Positions 42,972 to 52,721 are shown, numbered from the stretch's first letter. The stretch is 64,000 nt of DNA from Flavobacterium sp. 83 (GCF_000744835.1 NZ_JQMS01000001.1:2604001-2668000), one strand, 5' to 3'. The notes: a model not told the origin generated them from the letters alone. Program-made: numbers and translations.

Positions 42972-43079
42972 TTAAGAGTATAATTCCATTATTATATAAA
43001 AAATCAAAATGTAGATAGCGTTAGCCAATAGAACCCAGGTATAGTTTTTTTTCCAGATTTTTATTTTTTTAGTTTCCAT
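42972..43079 (-). CDS. Predicted 35-residue membrane peptide between deacetylase and symporter genes
   Basis: ATG at 43079, TAA at 42972-42974. The product begins with METKKIKIWKKNYTW (basic), followed by one hydrophobic helix VLLANAIYILIFYII and ends MELYS. It starts 13 bases after the PIG-L gene and stops three bases before the symporter ATG. Topology and tight spacing suggest a small subunit or regulator of the symporter. Confidence 0.68.
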   Translation of the reverse strand: METKKIKIWKKNYTWVLLANAIYILIFYIIMELYS

Positions 43080-43092
43080 TTTTTGAATTGTT

Positions 43093-45624
43093 TTAATTCT
43101 TGATTTTTTGAGCAGGAATGGTCACAGGTGATTTTAGCGAAATCATATTTGATAATAATCTAAAAGCGCCAGAAACGCCTTCTGGTAATTCCCTGAACAA
43201 ACTTAAACCGGTATAAATATAATATCCCTTTCCGTAAGGAGCTACTAACAAAGCACCATCTTTTGGGGTTTCACCTTTATCATTTGAAGATAAAATAGGA
43301 GTGAAGGCTTTATCAAATTCATTAGGATAATACAATCCTTGTTCTTGTTTCCAACCTTCAAAATCATTTAAATTGATTTTATTTGGGAAATTCATTATTG
43401 GGTGAGTCGGTGCCAAAAATCGAACTTCGGCATTTTCCTCGGTCACTCGGTCTCCAGAAATTTTTAAGGCGATAGGTGCTATGTTTTGGGTTACAAGATC
43501 ATTAGGGTTATTGTATTGAACAATCATTGTTTTTCCTTCTTTTATAAAATCAAAAAGAATGCTTTGTTTGTTTGCCAATAATTTAACTGTATTATAAGCT
43601 CGAATTCCAGTCATCACTACATCAAAATTAGCTAGTTTTTCAGGAGTTATTTCTTCGGGTTTAAGCACTGTTACTTTATAACCCATTTGCGATAAGCTTT
43701 TTGGAACTTCATCGCCGGCTCCCATGATATAAGCAATGCGTTCCTCATTCGTTTTCAAATCCAGTTTGATAAATTTTGCTTCGGCAGGTTTTAAAACTTG
43801 TTGCTTGGTAATGTGATTGTAATCGATTATAATTTGGTCCTTATCATATTGTGTATTGTCAATTACAGCAATGCTTTTTGCGACAGCTTCACTGGGTTGA
43901 TTTGGTGGAGTTACTTCAAAATAAACGATTTGCTCCATTCCTTTTTTTTCTAAATTAAAAGGAATCATTTTTGGAGAAACCATCCAATTATTTGGTAACT
44001 CAAATTGTAAATTACCTGTTACGGAATCTTTTCCAGCTTTTATTTTTACTGCTACAGTTTTAGTTTTGTTGTCCTTAAAAAGGGCTACTTTGTCCAGAAT
44101 ACTAGTTGTTATTTCAGGAACAATATCTAAATAATTATACATTTCTCCTTTTACACCGTCGTTGTATTTATAGACAACGGTGCGCTCAAAAGGAATGTCA
44201 ATTCCATTGATTTGTATGTTAAAAACCACTTTCACTTCGCGAATGATATCAGGAATTCCAATGTTTTTTTGATCATTAACCGTGTACATTCCCACCGTTC
44301 CATTTTCGTTTAACCAATACGGTTGCGTGTATGCTATTGTTGTCGGTAATTGTAAATCAAGGTTGATGTTTTTTAAAATATTAGTATTTAAAGCTGAATT
44401 TTGAGGCGTGTTTTTTTGTTCCGGCAAAGTGATTACACTTATTAATTGCATCGAAACAGTACTTCTGTTTATTGCTTCAAGTTTTAGTTTTACAATGCTG
44501 CCGGCAGTTGCTTCCTGGTTTTGGGCAACTGCTTCAAGATACAATCCGGAACAAGCAGCAATAATTTCTTTTATTGCGGATGATTTTAATGTGGTCCAAT
44601 GCTTTTCGTCTAAAGATTGCATCATTGTGTAGGCTTTCGCCAAATTTGGAATACTGGCCGAAGGATTTGTATAATCAAACTGAGAGGCAATGGTTGTCAA
44701 TAATTCTCCGATAGGTTTTCCGCCTTTTACTCGGTTCCAACTAGTATCAATACCTTCAAAAATTGAAGATTTATTTTTTAATGCTTCGCCATTTATAAAT
44801 TCTAAATATTCGGTTTCCTCACCACGACTTCCGGTACTACCAAAACCCTGTGATTGATGGCGACTGCGGCTTAAAGCTGCAATTTCCTGATTTGATTTTC
44901 CAATTGATGGGAAATAAGTTCCTATTTGCATTTCTAACAAATTTGATTTATCAGCAGCATCAAATTTTTCTTTGCTGCCATAAAACCACCATGAGGTATT
45001 AAAAAACTGGCGTTTGGGTTGCCAAGGCTGCACGAGTTTTAATTGTTCCGGAAAAATAACTGGATTATTGGCTAAATCAAAACTTTCTATACTCAGCATT
45101 GCCGATGCTGTATGGTGTCCGTGTGTAGTTCCCGGAGAGCGATGATCAAACCGATTAATAATAACATCAGGTTGAAATTTCCGAATGGCCCAAACAATAT
45201 CCGATAGCACTTTTTGTTTGTCCCAAATTTCTAATGTTTCAGTTGGATTTTTAGAAAAACCAAAGTCATTGGCACGAGAAAAAAATTGTTCACCTCCATC
45301 AATTTTTCGGGCTTCTATAAGTTCTTGAGTTCGAATTACGCCTAATAATTCGCGCAATTGTGGACCTATTAAATTTTGTCCGCCATCACCTCGGGTCAAC
45401 GATAAATAGCCAGTTCTTGCTTTAGTTTCATTTGATAAATAAGAAATCAAACGGGTATTTTCATCATCAGGATGAGCAGCAATATAGAGAACAGAACCTA
45501 AAAAATTAAGCTTTTGAATTTGATTATAAATTTCAACAGAATTTAATTTTTGAGGTTGTTGAGCGATTGCTATTTGAAAACAAAAAAGGAATAGTAGAAT
45601 CGTTTGCAGGTTTTTTTTTTGCAT
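43093..45624 (-). CDS. Exported PIG-L family deacetylase
   Basis: About 843 residues from the Met at 45624; the TACATTTG promoter box at 45652-45659 would leave an upstream ATG before the transcript start, so 45624 is chosen. A signal peptide (LLFLFCFQIAIAQQ) precedes the PIG-L/LmbE domain with zinc motif AAHPDDEN (residues about 49-56) and HGHHTAS. After it comes a long beta-rich region, and a C-terminal ThuA-like domain (from about 640) is likely. It may remove acyl groups from an amino sugar in the periplasm. Confidence 0.85.
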   Translation of the reverse strand: MQKKNLQTILLFLFCFQIAIAQQPQKLNSVEIYNQIQKLNFLGSVLYIAAHPDDENTRLISYLSNETKARTGYLSLTRGDGGQNLIGPQLRELLGVIRTQELIEARKIDGGEQFFSRANDFGFSKNPTETLEIWDKQKVLSDIVWAIRKFQPDVIINRFDHRSPGTTHGHHTASAMLSIESFDLANNPVIFPEQLKLVQPWQPKRQFFNTSWWFYGSKEKFDAADKSNLLEMQIGTYFPSIGKSNQEIAALSRSRHQSQGFGSTGSRGEETEYLEFINGEALKNKSSIFEGIDTSWNRVKGGKPIGELLTTIASQFDYTNPSASIPNLAKAYTMMQSLDEKHWTTLKSSAIKEIIAACSGLYLEAVAQNQEATAGSIVKLKLEAINRSTVSMQLISVITLPEQKNTPQNSALNTNILKNINLDLQLPTTIAYTQPYWLNENGTVGMYTVNDQKNIGIPDIIREVKVVFNIQINGIDIPFERTVVYKYNDGVKGEMYNYLDIVPEITTSILDKVALFKDNKTKTVAVKIKAGKDSVTGNLQFELPNNWMVSPKMIPFNLEKKGMEQIVYFEVTPPNQPSEAVAKSIAVIDNTQYDKDQIIIDYNHITKQQVLKPAEAKFIKLDLKTNEERIAYIMGAGDEVPKSLSQMGYKVTVLKPEEITPEKLANFDVVMTGIRAYNTVKLLANKQSILFDFIKEGKTMIVQYNNPNDLVTQNIAPIALKISGDRVTEENAEVRFLAPTHPIMNFPNKINLNDFEGWKQEQGLYYPNEFDKAFTPILSSNDKGETPKDGALLVAPYGKGYYIYTGLSLFRELPEGVSGAFRLLSNMISLKSPVTIPAQKIKN

Positions 45625-45651
45625 TATTTTAAATTTAATTTGCAATAGCTT

Positions 45652-45659
45652 CAAATGTA
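45652..45659 (-). promoter_or_regulatory. -7 box of the PIG-L/symporter operon
   Basis: Minus strand TACATTTG, matching TAnnTTTG. No -33 TTTG at 19-20 bases. It is about 28 bases before the chosen start. Confidence 0.5.
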
Positions 45660-45749
45660 GGAATTAAATATTTTTTTTATAATGCTTTAAATAAGTTTTT
45701 TTAGTGTCATACTTTATTATTAGCTATGATTATGAATTTTAAAGTAAAA

Positions 45750-45783
45750 ATTCCAAACACTAAAAATATTTAGTGTTTGGAAT
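45750..45783 (-). terminator. Terminator after the alcohol dehydrogenase gene
   Basis: Perfect 15-base stem ATTCCAAACACTAAA/TTTAGTGTTTGGAAT with a four-base loop; on the minus strand it ends in TTTTTACTTT. Confidence 0.85.
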
Positions 45784-45804
45784 ATATAAAAACAGGAATG
45801 GATA

Positions 45805-46863
45805 TTATTCCTTCAAAGAAGCCATATCAATTACAAAACGATACTTCACATCACTTTTGAGCATTCTTTCATAAGCTTCGTTGATATCTTGCATTTTGAT
45901 GATTTCAATTTCCGAAACGATATTGTGTTCACCACAAAAGTCTAGCATTTCTTGAGTTTCAGCCAATCCTCCAATAAGAGAACCTGCTACCGATTTTCGT
46001 CCTAATATCATTGGAACAGTATTTAAAATAGGTTCTAAACCGCCTAAATAGCCAACCAAAACTAATGTGCCACTAATGTTTAAAGTGGCTACATAAGGAT
46101 TAACATCGTGTACATAAGGAACAGTATCAATAATTAAATCAAATTTCCCGCTTACAGAATTCATATGGCCGCTGTCTGTAGAAATAATTACGGCATCGGC
46201 TCCTAATGCTAAAGCATCTTTTTCTTTGCCAGGGCTTCTGGAAAAAAGAGTCACTTCAGCCCCTAATCCTTTTGCTAATTTGATGGCCATATGACCTAAT
46301 CCTCCTAAACCAACAACGGCTACTTTACTGTTTTTGCCTACGTTCCAATGACGAAGCGGAGACCAAGTGGTAATTCCAGCACAAAGTAATGGTGCAACGG
46401 CTGCCAAATCTAAATTAGCAGGTACTTTCAAAACAAAGTGCTCGTCTACGACAATTTTTTCAGAATAACCTCCAAAAGTGAAACCACCTAAATGTTTATC
46501 AGCACTACCATAAGTTCCTGTGAACCCGGTCAGGCAATATTGTTCTAAATCTTTTTTGCAGCTTTCGCAAGTTTGGCAAGAATCAACTAAACAGCCCACA
46601 CCTGCAATATCACCTACTTTTAATTTGCTTACTTCGCTTCCCACTTTGGTTACTCTGTCTACAATTTCGTGACCTGGAACTGTAGGATATACCGTAAATC
46701 CCCAATCATTTCTTGCAGTGTGCAAATCAGAATGGCAAACGCCACAATATAAAATCTCAATTTCGATATCTTTTACAGTGAGGTCTCTGCGATTTATGGT
46801 CATCTCTTTCAAAGGAGTATCAGCTGCTTTTGTACCAAATGCTTTTACGTTTGTTGTTTTCAT
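45805..46863 (-). CDS. Zinc-dependent NAD(P) alcohol dehydrogenase
   Basis: A 352-residue medium-chain dehydrogenase. Catalytic zinc ligands lie in CGVCHSDLH and GHEI; the structural-zinc cysteines are in CESCKKDLEQYC; the Rossmann motif is VVGLGGLGHMAIKLA. It resembles YahK/AdhA-type broad-range aldehyde reductases. It follows the cupin-CMD gene with 15 bases between, so the two are probably co-transcribed. Confidence 0.93.
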   Translation of the reverse strand: MKTTNVKAFGTKAADTPLKEMTINRRDLTVKDIEIEILYCGVCHSDLHTARNDWGFTVYPTVPGHEIVDRVTKVGSEVSKLKVGDIAGVGCLVDSCQTCESCKKDLEQYCLTGFTGTYGSADKHLGGFTFGGYSEKIVVDEHFVLKVPANLDLAAVAPLLCAGITTWSPLRHWNVGKNSKVAVVGLGGLGHMAIKLAKGLGAEVTLFSRSPGKEKDALALGADAVIISTDSGHMNSVSGKFDLIIDTVPYVHDVNPYVATLNISGTLVLVGYLGGLEPILNTVPMILGRKSVAGSLIGGLAETQEMLDFCGEHNIVSEIEIIKMQDINEAYERMLKSDVKYRFVIDMASLKE

Positions 46864-46878
46864 AGCTGTTATTAAATT

Positions 46879-48081
46879 TTATTTTAAAGGTAATACTTCA
46901 TTCAAACATTGAATGGCATTCAAAGTCCGCGGATAACCTACATAAGGCAATAATTGTGTTATCAGATTGATAAGGGTTTGCCTGTCATTTCCAACATTGG
47001 AATTGCCTAGAATATGTCCTTTAATTTGACTTTCGGTTCCACCCAATGAAATAAGAAAAGAGAGCGTTAACAATTCTCTTGTTTTTAAATCCAAGCCATT
47101 GCGAGTAATATAATCACCAAAACAATTGGCAGATAAATACTCCTGAATGTGCAACAAATCTTTTGGGGAATTTTTGTACATATTGTCAATGATGTCGCCA
47201 AAAATTTCCTTTTGTTTAACTAATCCTTTTTCCATTCTTGTTTTTGGTGTAGTGGTCGATTGACTTGCTAAAGGCAAGGAAATATTTCTTTCGCCAAATA
47301 TTTCATTAGTAGCATTAATAAAATCCATCACTTTTGAAATTCCTACATAAGGAACGGATTGATATAGTACTTCTTTAATTTCAATAGGTGTAATTCCAAT
47401 ATTCAATGCGGCACTAACATACATTTTATATACACTTAATCCTTGACTACCAATGCTAGAAGCCATAATAAGTAGCACACGGGTTTTGGTATCCATGGTA
47501 TCGTGGGTTATCACCTCATCAAAAGCAAAATTGTCAAATATCTCAATCAAATCAGGATCCGTTTCTTTGAGTTTTGAAATCCTATTAGGCCATAATTGTT
47601 CGTGGTTCATAATTGCAAACGGACTTAAACGGTTCTCTACTTCATAAACAGGATTTTTAAAAGTGTTATATTCTTCATCACTTACTGCTTGTAACCAGTC
47701 TGTTGTATCTTTATCAAATTCAGGAACTAGGGCAATATGACGCATTGAACTGTTATGTGAGGCTCCGTGCCAATGTGAAATGTTTTTAGGGATTTTGATC
47801 ACATCTCCTTTTTGTATTAATTGAATAGGTTTACCTAGCTCTTGATAGTATCCAATACCTTCAATAACAAACAATATTTGGCCGCTGGTATGGCTGTGCC
47901 AATTTGTTCTTGCTAGTTTTTCAAAACTTACAGTTCCCATATTGATGTTATAACCTTCCTGGGGTGTCACGTTCATATTGACCCAAACGGTTCCTGTAAA
48001 ATAGGCTATAGGAGCGGCAGTTCCTTTTTCTGTAAATGTTGTCATTTTATAGTGTATTACTTTAGTATTTTGTGAATTCAA
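46879..48081 (-). CDS. Cupin - carboxymuconolactone decarboxylase fusion protein
   Basis: A 400-residue fusion. The N-terminal cupin (about 10-125) has GTVSFEKLARTNWHSHTSGQILFV (in pieces) and HWHGASH metal-binding histidines. Two CMD (AhpD-like) domains follow (about 140-250 and 275-400) with EVLYQSVPYVGISK and TQLLPYVGYPR. The usual AhpD CxxC is not evident. Such fusions are often paired with alcohol dehydrogenases, as here. A general role in reactive-metabolite handling is possible; substrate unknown. Confidence 0.88.
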   Translation of the reverse strand: MNSQNTKVIHYKMTTFTEKGTAAPIAYFTGTVWVNMNVTPQEGYNINMGTVSFEKLARTNWHSHTSGQILFVIEGIGYYQELGKPIQLIQKGDVIKIPKNISHWHGASHNSSMRHIALVPEFDKDTTDWLQAVSDEEYNTFKNPVYEVENRLSPFAIMNHEQLWPNRISKLKETDPDLIEIFDNFAFDEVITHDTMDTKTRVLLIMASSIGSQGLSVYKMYVSAALNIGITPIEIKEVLYQSVPYVGISKVMDFINATNEIFGERNISLPLASQSTTTPKTRMEKGLVKQKEIFGDIIDNMYKNSPKDLLHIQEYLSANCFGDYITRNGLDLKTRELLTLSFLISLGGTESQIKGHILGNSNVGNDRQTLINLITQLLPYVGYPRTLNAIQCLNEVLPLK

Positions 48082-48223
48082 AGGTCATTAGAATAAAATA
48101 GTTTTTAGTTATACGACTTACGGTTTTACTAACCAATTTTACTGATTCAGATGATTCATTCTTGATAATAATAAACAATAAGTCTTGTCGTTCCTTTTTT
48201 TAAAATATTTCAATTGGTATATT

Positions 48224-48688
48224 TTATCGCTTATCAAAAGTAACAGTTACATTTCCAGAACCTAATGCTGATGCCAAACCAGCTGTATCATCAATTTGTC
48301 CAAGTTTGGTATAGGGATAAGATGTAGAAAAGGTTTTATAGAATAATACCAATGTATTTGAACCATAAAACATCAAGTCACCGTTTTTTATCGTTCCAGG
48401 ATTTGATGATTGGGTTGGGATATTTTCAGTTAAGTTATAATATTTTTCGTTTCCATTCAACTCAATCATATTTATACTTAGTGGAAGCATAGTTTTAAAT
48501 GCCGTTGCCGTTACATTTTCATGGAGTGTTGCTGTAAAAACTGCAGAGCCAATTGTTACTTTCATTTTATTACTTATATTGTTATTTTTACTGATATCAT
48601 TAGAGCTTTTCTTATGGCAACTCGTATAACCAAAAGAGAATGAAAAAAAGAGTAAGGTAAAAAAAATTAAAAAGGATTTTCGCTTCAT
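48224..48688 (-). CDS. Cyclophilin-like fold lipoprotein
   Basis: A 154-residue protein. A lipoprotein-like signal (FLIFFTLLFFSFSFGYTSC) is followed by a low-complexity Ser/Asn linker. The mature domain, from about 42, reads VTIGSAVFTATLHENVTATAF and LPLSINMIELNGNEKYY, typical of the cyclophilin_like family, with GDLMFYGSNTLVLFY and LGQIDD. Function unknown. It lies between two alcohol dehydrogenase genes. Confidence 0.82.
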   Translation of the reverse strand: MKRKSFLIFFTLLFFSFSFGYTSCHKKSSNDISKNNNISNKMKVTIGSAVFTATLHENVTATAFKTMLPLSINMIELNGNEKYYNLTENIPTQSSNPGTIKNGDLMFYGSNTLVLFYKTFSTSYPYTKLGQIDDTAGLASALGSGNVTVTFDKR

Positions 48689-48699
48689 TTTAATAAGGT

Positions 48700-49878
48700 T
48701 TAAAATGTTGCAGCATCAATTACATAACGGTAACGAGCTTCTTTATTTACTACTTTTTTCCAAGCATCGTTAATTTCTTCCGCTTTAATGATTTCTATTT
48801 GCGGATAGATTTTATGTTCTGCACAATAATCCATTACCTCTTGTGTTTCGGGAATACCACCAATTAATGAAGCGTTGAAATTTACCCTATTAAAAATCAT
48901 ATTGAAATTATTAATCATCAGTTCGCCGTTAATAGGTTGTCCTACTTGCGTGAAAAAACCATAAGGTTTTACGCAATCTATATAAGAAGACATTTCATAA
49001 GCATAAGGAACGGTAGAAATCATAAAATCGAGCTTGCCTTTCCAAGGTTTTAAATCTTCAGCTGAATTCACAACAATCACTTCTTTTGCGCCAAATCCTT
49101 TGATGTCATTCACTTTTGAAGGCGATGTAGTAAAAGCATATACTTCGGCACCTTTTGAAACTGCCAATTTTACCGCCATATGGCCTAATCCTCCAATGCC
49201 AACTACACCAATTTTATCACCTTTTTTCATTTTTACTTTCATTAATGGCGAATAGGTGGTGATCCCAGCACAAAGCAAAGGGGCTGCAAATTCCAAATCC
49301 ATATTTTTAGGAATTTTAATGGCAAAATGTTCGGTTACTACTATATTATTCGAATAGCCACCTTGTGTAATTCCTGTTGGGGATAATTTTTCGGGTGAAC
49401 CATAAGTACCTGTCATTCCTGTAGTTTCGCAATGATGTTCTTCACCGTTTTTGCAACTTTCACATTGCATACAACTGTTTACCATACAGCCTACACCAGC
49501 TTTATCACCAATTTTAAATTGGGTTACATTTTTCCCAATAGCAGTTACAATACCCGCAATTTCGTGTCCGGGAACTTGTGGATATTGTTGTTTGCCCCAG
49601 TGTCCTTTAATTGTATGAATGTCGGAATGGCAAATTCCTGAAAATTTGATTTCAATTAAAATATCATTGTCACCAACAGCTCTGCGTTCAAAATTCCATA
49701 ACGCTAGTTTTCCTTCTTCGTCTTTACCTGCGTAACCTTTTGATACTATATTTTTCATTTTGTCTGTTTTATTAGTTTGTGAAAAAAGTGCAATTGGGTT
49801 GGCAAGAATTATACCTCCTCCTAAAATTGCGGTTTGTTCAATAAATTTTCTTCGAGAATTGGTGCTATTGTTGGGCAT
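48700..49878 (-). CDS. Zinc-dependent alcohol dehydrogenase with an N-terminal Tat-type signal
   Basis: A 392-residue zinc alcohol dehydrogenase. SRRKFIEQTAILGGGIIL at residues 8-25 is a twin-arginine signal, unusual for this normally cytoplasmic family. Zinc ligands CHSDIH and GHEIAG, structural cysteines CMQCESCKNGEEHHC, and the Rossmann GIGGLGHMAVKLA follow. It is a paralogue of the 45805-46863 enzyme. It sits 11 bases upstream of the cyclophilin-like lipoprotein. Confidence 0.9.
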   Translation of the reverse strand: MPNNSTNSRRKFIEQTAILGGGIILANPIALFSQTNKTDKMKNIVSKGYAGKDEEGKLALWNFERRAVGDNDILIEIKFSGICHSDIHTIKGHWGKQQYPQVPGHEIAGIVTAIGKNVTQFKIGDKAGVGCMVNSCMQCESCKNGEEHHCETTGMTGTYGSPEKLSPTGITQGGYSNNIVVTEHFAIKIPKNMDLEFAAPLLCAGITTYSPLMKVKMKKGDKIGVVGIGGLGHMAVKLAVSKGAEVYAFTTSPSKVNDIKGFGAKEVIVVNSAEDLKPWKGKLDFMISTVPYAYEMSSYIDCVKPYGFFTQVGQPINGELMINNFNMIFNRVNFNASLIGGIPETQEVMDYCAEHKIYPQIEIIKAEEINDAWKKVVNKEARYRYVIDAATF

Positions 49879-49897
49879 ACTATTTTATACTTTAAGG

Positions 49898-50464
49898 TTA
49901 AATTGATTTAATGAATTTTGCAGGAATACCACCCACGATTACATTGTCAGGAACATCTTTGGAAACAACTGCTCCAGCTGCGACAATAGAATTTTTGCCA
50001 ATAGTTACTCCGGGCAGTATAGTGACGCCCACGCCAATCCAAGCGCCTTTTTTTATTAAAATAGGATTAGAAATGGTAGCGCGTCTTTCTTCAGGATTTA
50101 TGGGGTGATTGGTTGTAATTAAATTTACTTTTGGTCCAATAAGGACATTATCTTCAATCGTAATGCCTCCTCTGTCCATAAAAGTGCAGGCGTGATTTAC
50201 AAAAACGTTTTTACCGATGGTTATGTTTTCTCCAAAATCGGAATAGAATGGCGGAATAATAAAAAAAGTGTCATCTACTTTTTTGCCGATGAGTTCCCTG
50301 AAAACAGAATTAATTTCCTGTAAATCATCGGTAACAAGACTGTTCAATTTGGCAGTAGTGAGAATAGCCTTTTGAATGACTTTAAATAATATTGGATATT
50401 CAGGGTCATTTAGCCGAATAGTTTCGCCTGCTAGGTCTCTCGTAAAAATAGTTGTAGTTTCCAT
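49898..50464 (-). CDS. Maa/LacA-type sugar O-acetyltransferase
   Basis: A 188-residue left-handed beta-helix acetyltransferase. The hexapeptide repeats run from about 80, with NHACTFMDRGGITIEDNVLIGPKVNLIT (split), and the catalytic His in TNHPI. The N-terminal helix domain (about 1-60) fits maltose O-acetyltransferase-like proteins. It is 19 bases upstream of the Tat dehydrogenase gene. The -7 box TAATTTTG lies at 50489-50496. Confidence 0.87.
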   Translation of the reverse strand: METTTIFTRDLAGETIRLNDPEYPILFKVIQKAILTTAKLNSLVTDDLQEINSVFRELIGKKVDDTFFIIPPFYSDFGENITIGKNVFVNHACTFMDRGGITIEDNVLIGPKVNLITTNHPINPEERRATISNPILIKKGAWIGVGVTILPGVTIGKNSIVAAGAVVSKDVPDNVIVGGIPAKFIKSI

Positions 50465-50548
50465 ATATCTTTGTATTTATTGTGAATACAAAATTAAAAT
50501 GAAACTGGGTTCAGATGTTAATAACAATCAAACCAATAGTTAAGAATT

Positions 50549-51424
50549 TCAAACCGATTCTAAACGGAAATTTTTAGGATTTGTCCCAGTGTTCTTCTTG
50601 AAAAAATTGTTGAAATAGGTTGGGTATTCAAAGCCAAGGGCATAAGCAATTTCAGAAATATTCCAATCGGTATGTTGTAAAAGTGCTTTGGCTTCGCTAA
50701 TAATACGTTCAGAAATATGAGTAGTGGTAGATTTTCCGGTAACACTTTTTATGGCACGATTCAGATAATTAACGTGAAGACATAGCGCATTTGAATAATC
50801 TTGTGCTGTTTTTAACAATAGTGGGTTTTCATTGGATTCAATTGGAAATTGCCTTTCCAAAAGTTCCAAAAATACTGAAGCAACTCTGGACGAAGCATTT
50901 TTGTGTTGGTCAAAATTTTGCAAAGGCTGTAGCTTCAGAGCCTCGTGAATTATTAAATTAATATAGTTACGGATTAGTTCGTCTTTATAAACATAATCAG
51001 TTTGTTGTTCTTCCAGTATTTTCTTGAATAACGTGTTCAAAAACTCTCGCTGCTGCTCGGTTATTTGTAAAATAGGCGTACCGTCAATCTTAAAGAAAGG
51101 GGAGTTTTGCAAACTTTCGGAACGATCTGATTTTAAAAACGCTTCCGAAAATAAACAAGTGTAACCTACATAACTGGTAGATATAGTTTCCCAAGAATAA
51201 GGAATATGGGGGTTACCAAAAAACAAAACGGTTCCCTCGGCATCAAAACTTTTGTCTGCATAATGAATGATGCTCTTTCCAGTAGTCAGGCAAATTTTAT
51301 AAAAGTCCTTTCTGCTGTAAGTGCGTGTTGCATTACCATCACTTTCGATTTCGAATACATTAAATCCCTTTAGCTTTAATTCAGTATTGAATTCTGAAAC
51401 CGAACGTATCGTTTTGTTTTCCAT
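50549..51424 (-). CDS. AraC-family transcriptional regulator
   Basis: A 291-residue regulator. The N-terminal AraC-binding cupin-like domain (about 1-150) is followed by the C-terminal double helix-turn-helix (ISERIISEAKALLQHTDWNISEIAYALGFEYPTYFNNFFKKNTGTNP, in pieces). It probably controls the adjacent acetyltransferase and dehydrogenase genes. Minus strand has TAACTTTG at 51436-51429, very near the ATG, so the mRNA may be almost leaderless. Confidence 0.87.
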   Translation of the reverse strand: MENKTIRSVSEFNTELKLKGFNVFEIESDGNATRTYSRKDFYKICLTTGKSIIHYADKSFDAEGTVLFFGNPHIPYSWETISTSYVGYTCLFSEAFLKSDRSESLQNSPFFKIDGTPILQITEQQREFLNTLFKKILEEQQTDYVYKDELIRNYINLIIHEALKLQPLQNFDQHKNASSRVASVFLELLERQFPIESNENPLLLKTAQDYSNALCLHVNYLNRAIKSVTGKSTTTHISERIISEAKALLQHTDWNISEIAYALGFEYPTYFNNFFKKNTGTNPKNFRLESV

Positions 51425-51739
51425 TTTACAAAGTTATAATAAACAAACTTTTATTTACTGATATTTTTGATATTTTATGTCTTGACAATGTTTAATTAGT
51501 ATCGTTAAGCCAATTTATTAGGTTCACAGAGTTAGTCTATCTTTGCATATAACAAGGTTCGGTTTAGTAGTTGTTCTGTGCTGAGTTTTCAATTAAGGTA
51601 TGCGTCCAAGTTACAGATAAGAGAAGTTTTGAAAGGGGTTTTAACTCAAACGGAAAACACGCAGGATTTTTATGAATCTTGATAATACTTCTGACAAACT
51701 ATCGTATATAATTTACTCTAAGATGGGTTGATTGTAGTT
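51425..51739. other. Gene-free stretch between the AraC and SDR genes with an orphan plus-strand promoter box
   Basis: No ORF with protein-like character was found. A TATCTTTGCA box (51538-51547) resembles a Bacteroidota -7 element pointing toward the SDR gene's 3' end, where no plus-strand gene starts. A small RNA is possible. No clear terminator follows. Confidence 0.35.
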
Positions 51740-52570
51740 TCAGCTATTCAATTCACCATACCAATAGGCAGATGTTACACCACCATCCATCAAGAAATCG
51801 CTTCCGGTGATAAAAGCACCCTCTCTTCCCATCAACAAAGCGCCAATCACGCCCACCTCGTCAGGAGTTCCAGCTCTTCCAGCAGGAGAAATTTCTAGCA
51901 TTTTGCGGTATGTTTCTCCGCGGGGGCCATTCAATTCTTCATTAGCAAGAGGCGTGATGATAATTCCCGGACTGATAGTATTGATACGGGCTCCTCGTTT
52001 TCCCCAACGTACTGCTTCGGCCTTTACTCGTAATGAATTCCCTTTTTTGGATAATTGATAGGCAAATAATGAACTGTCTATAGCATCTGAATGTAAAAAT
52101 GGAAGTGAAAGCAATTCTTCTGCTGGTGTGGTTGCCAGTGCTTTATCTTGTTCGGGTGTTAAGGATGGCAATCGATGTCCAGATTGCGATGCAATAACAA
52201 CACCTGAGCCACCATCGGCAATGACATTACCAAATTCTTCCAAGATTAATGCTGTTCCATATAAATCAACCAGAATTATAGTGGATGGTGATGCTTGTGA
52301 TGGCGAAACGCCTGCAGCGTGAATCAATCCTGTTACGCTTCCCATTGCTGTGGCTATTGCTACAAGCGCCTGAACCGAAGCCCTTGAGGAAATATCGACA
52401 ACAGCAGTGCTTACTTTAAAACCTGCATCATTTAGAACTTTTGCGGCTGCATCACTGTTTTTCTGATGAATATCGGCAAGTAAAATATGATTTCCTGCAC
52501 CTACACGGCGAGCAATAGCTTGACCTATAGATCCTGCACCGATTACTACAATTACGTTTACTTTTTTCAT
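51740..52570 (-). CDS. Short-chain dehydrogenase/reductase
   Basis: A 276-residue SDR. The Rossmann motif VVIGAGSIGQAIARR (8-22) is clear; the catalytic Ser and YxxxK are in VIASQSGH and YQLSKKGN (Tyr about 164). Ala and Gly content is high and the gene is visibly less AT-rich than its neighbours, a hint of acquisition. Substrate unknown. It is divergent from the AraC regulator at 52752, which may control it. Confidence 0.9.
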   Translation of the reverse strand: MKKVNVIVVIGAGSIGQAIARRVGAGNHILLADIHQKNSDAAAKVLNDAGFKVSTAVVDISSRASVQALVAIATAMGSVTGLIHAAGVSPSQASPSTIILVDLYGTALILEEFGNVIADGGSGVVIASQSGHRLPSLTPEQDKALATTPAEELLSLPFLHSDAIDSSLFAYQLSKKGNSLRVKAEAVRWGKRGARINTISPGIIITPLANEELNGPRGETYRKMLEISPAGRAGTPDEVGVIGALLMGREGAFITGSDFLMDGGVTSAYWYGELNS

Positions 52571-52721
52571 TTTAGTTTATTTTTATTTCCCTACTGTTTG
52601 ATAGAATTTTGGCATTACAAATATCATCAATAACATTTCTCATTTAACATACATATTACGGCTGTTATTACCATTATTACTGATATTGCTTTTTGGTATA
52701 ACTTATTTAAAATGTGTGTAC

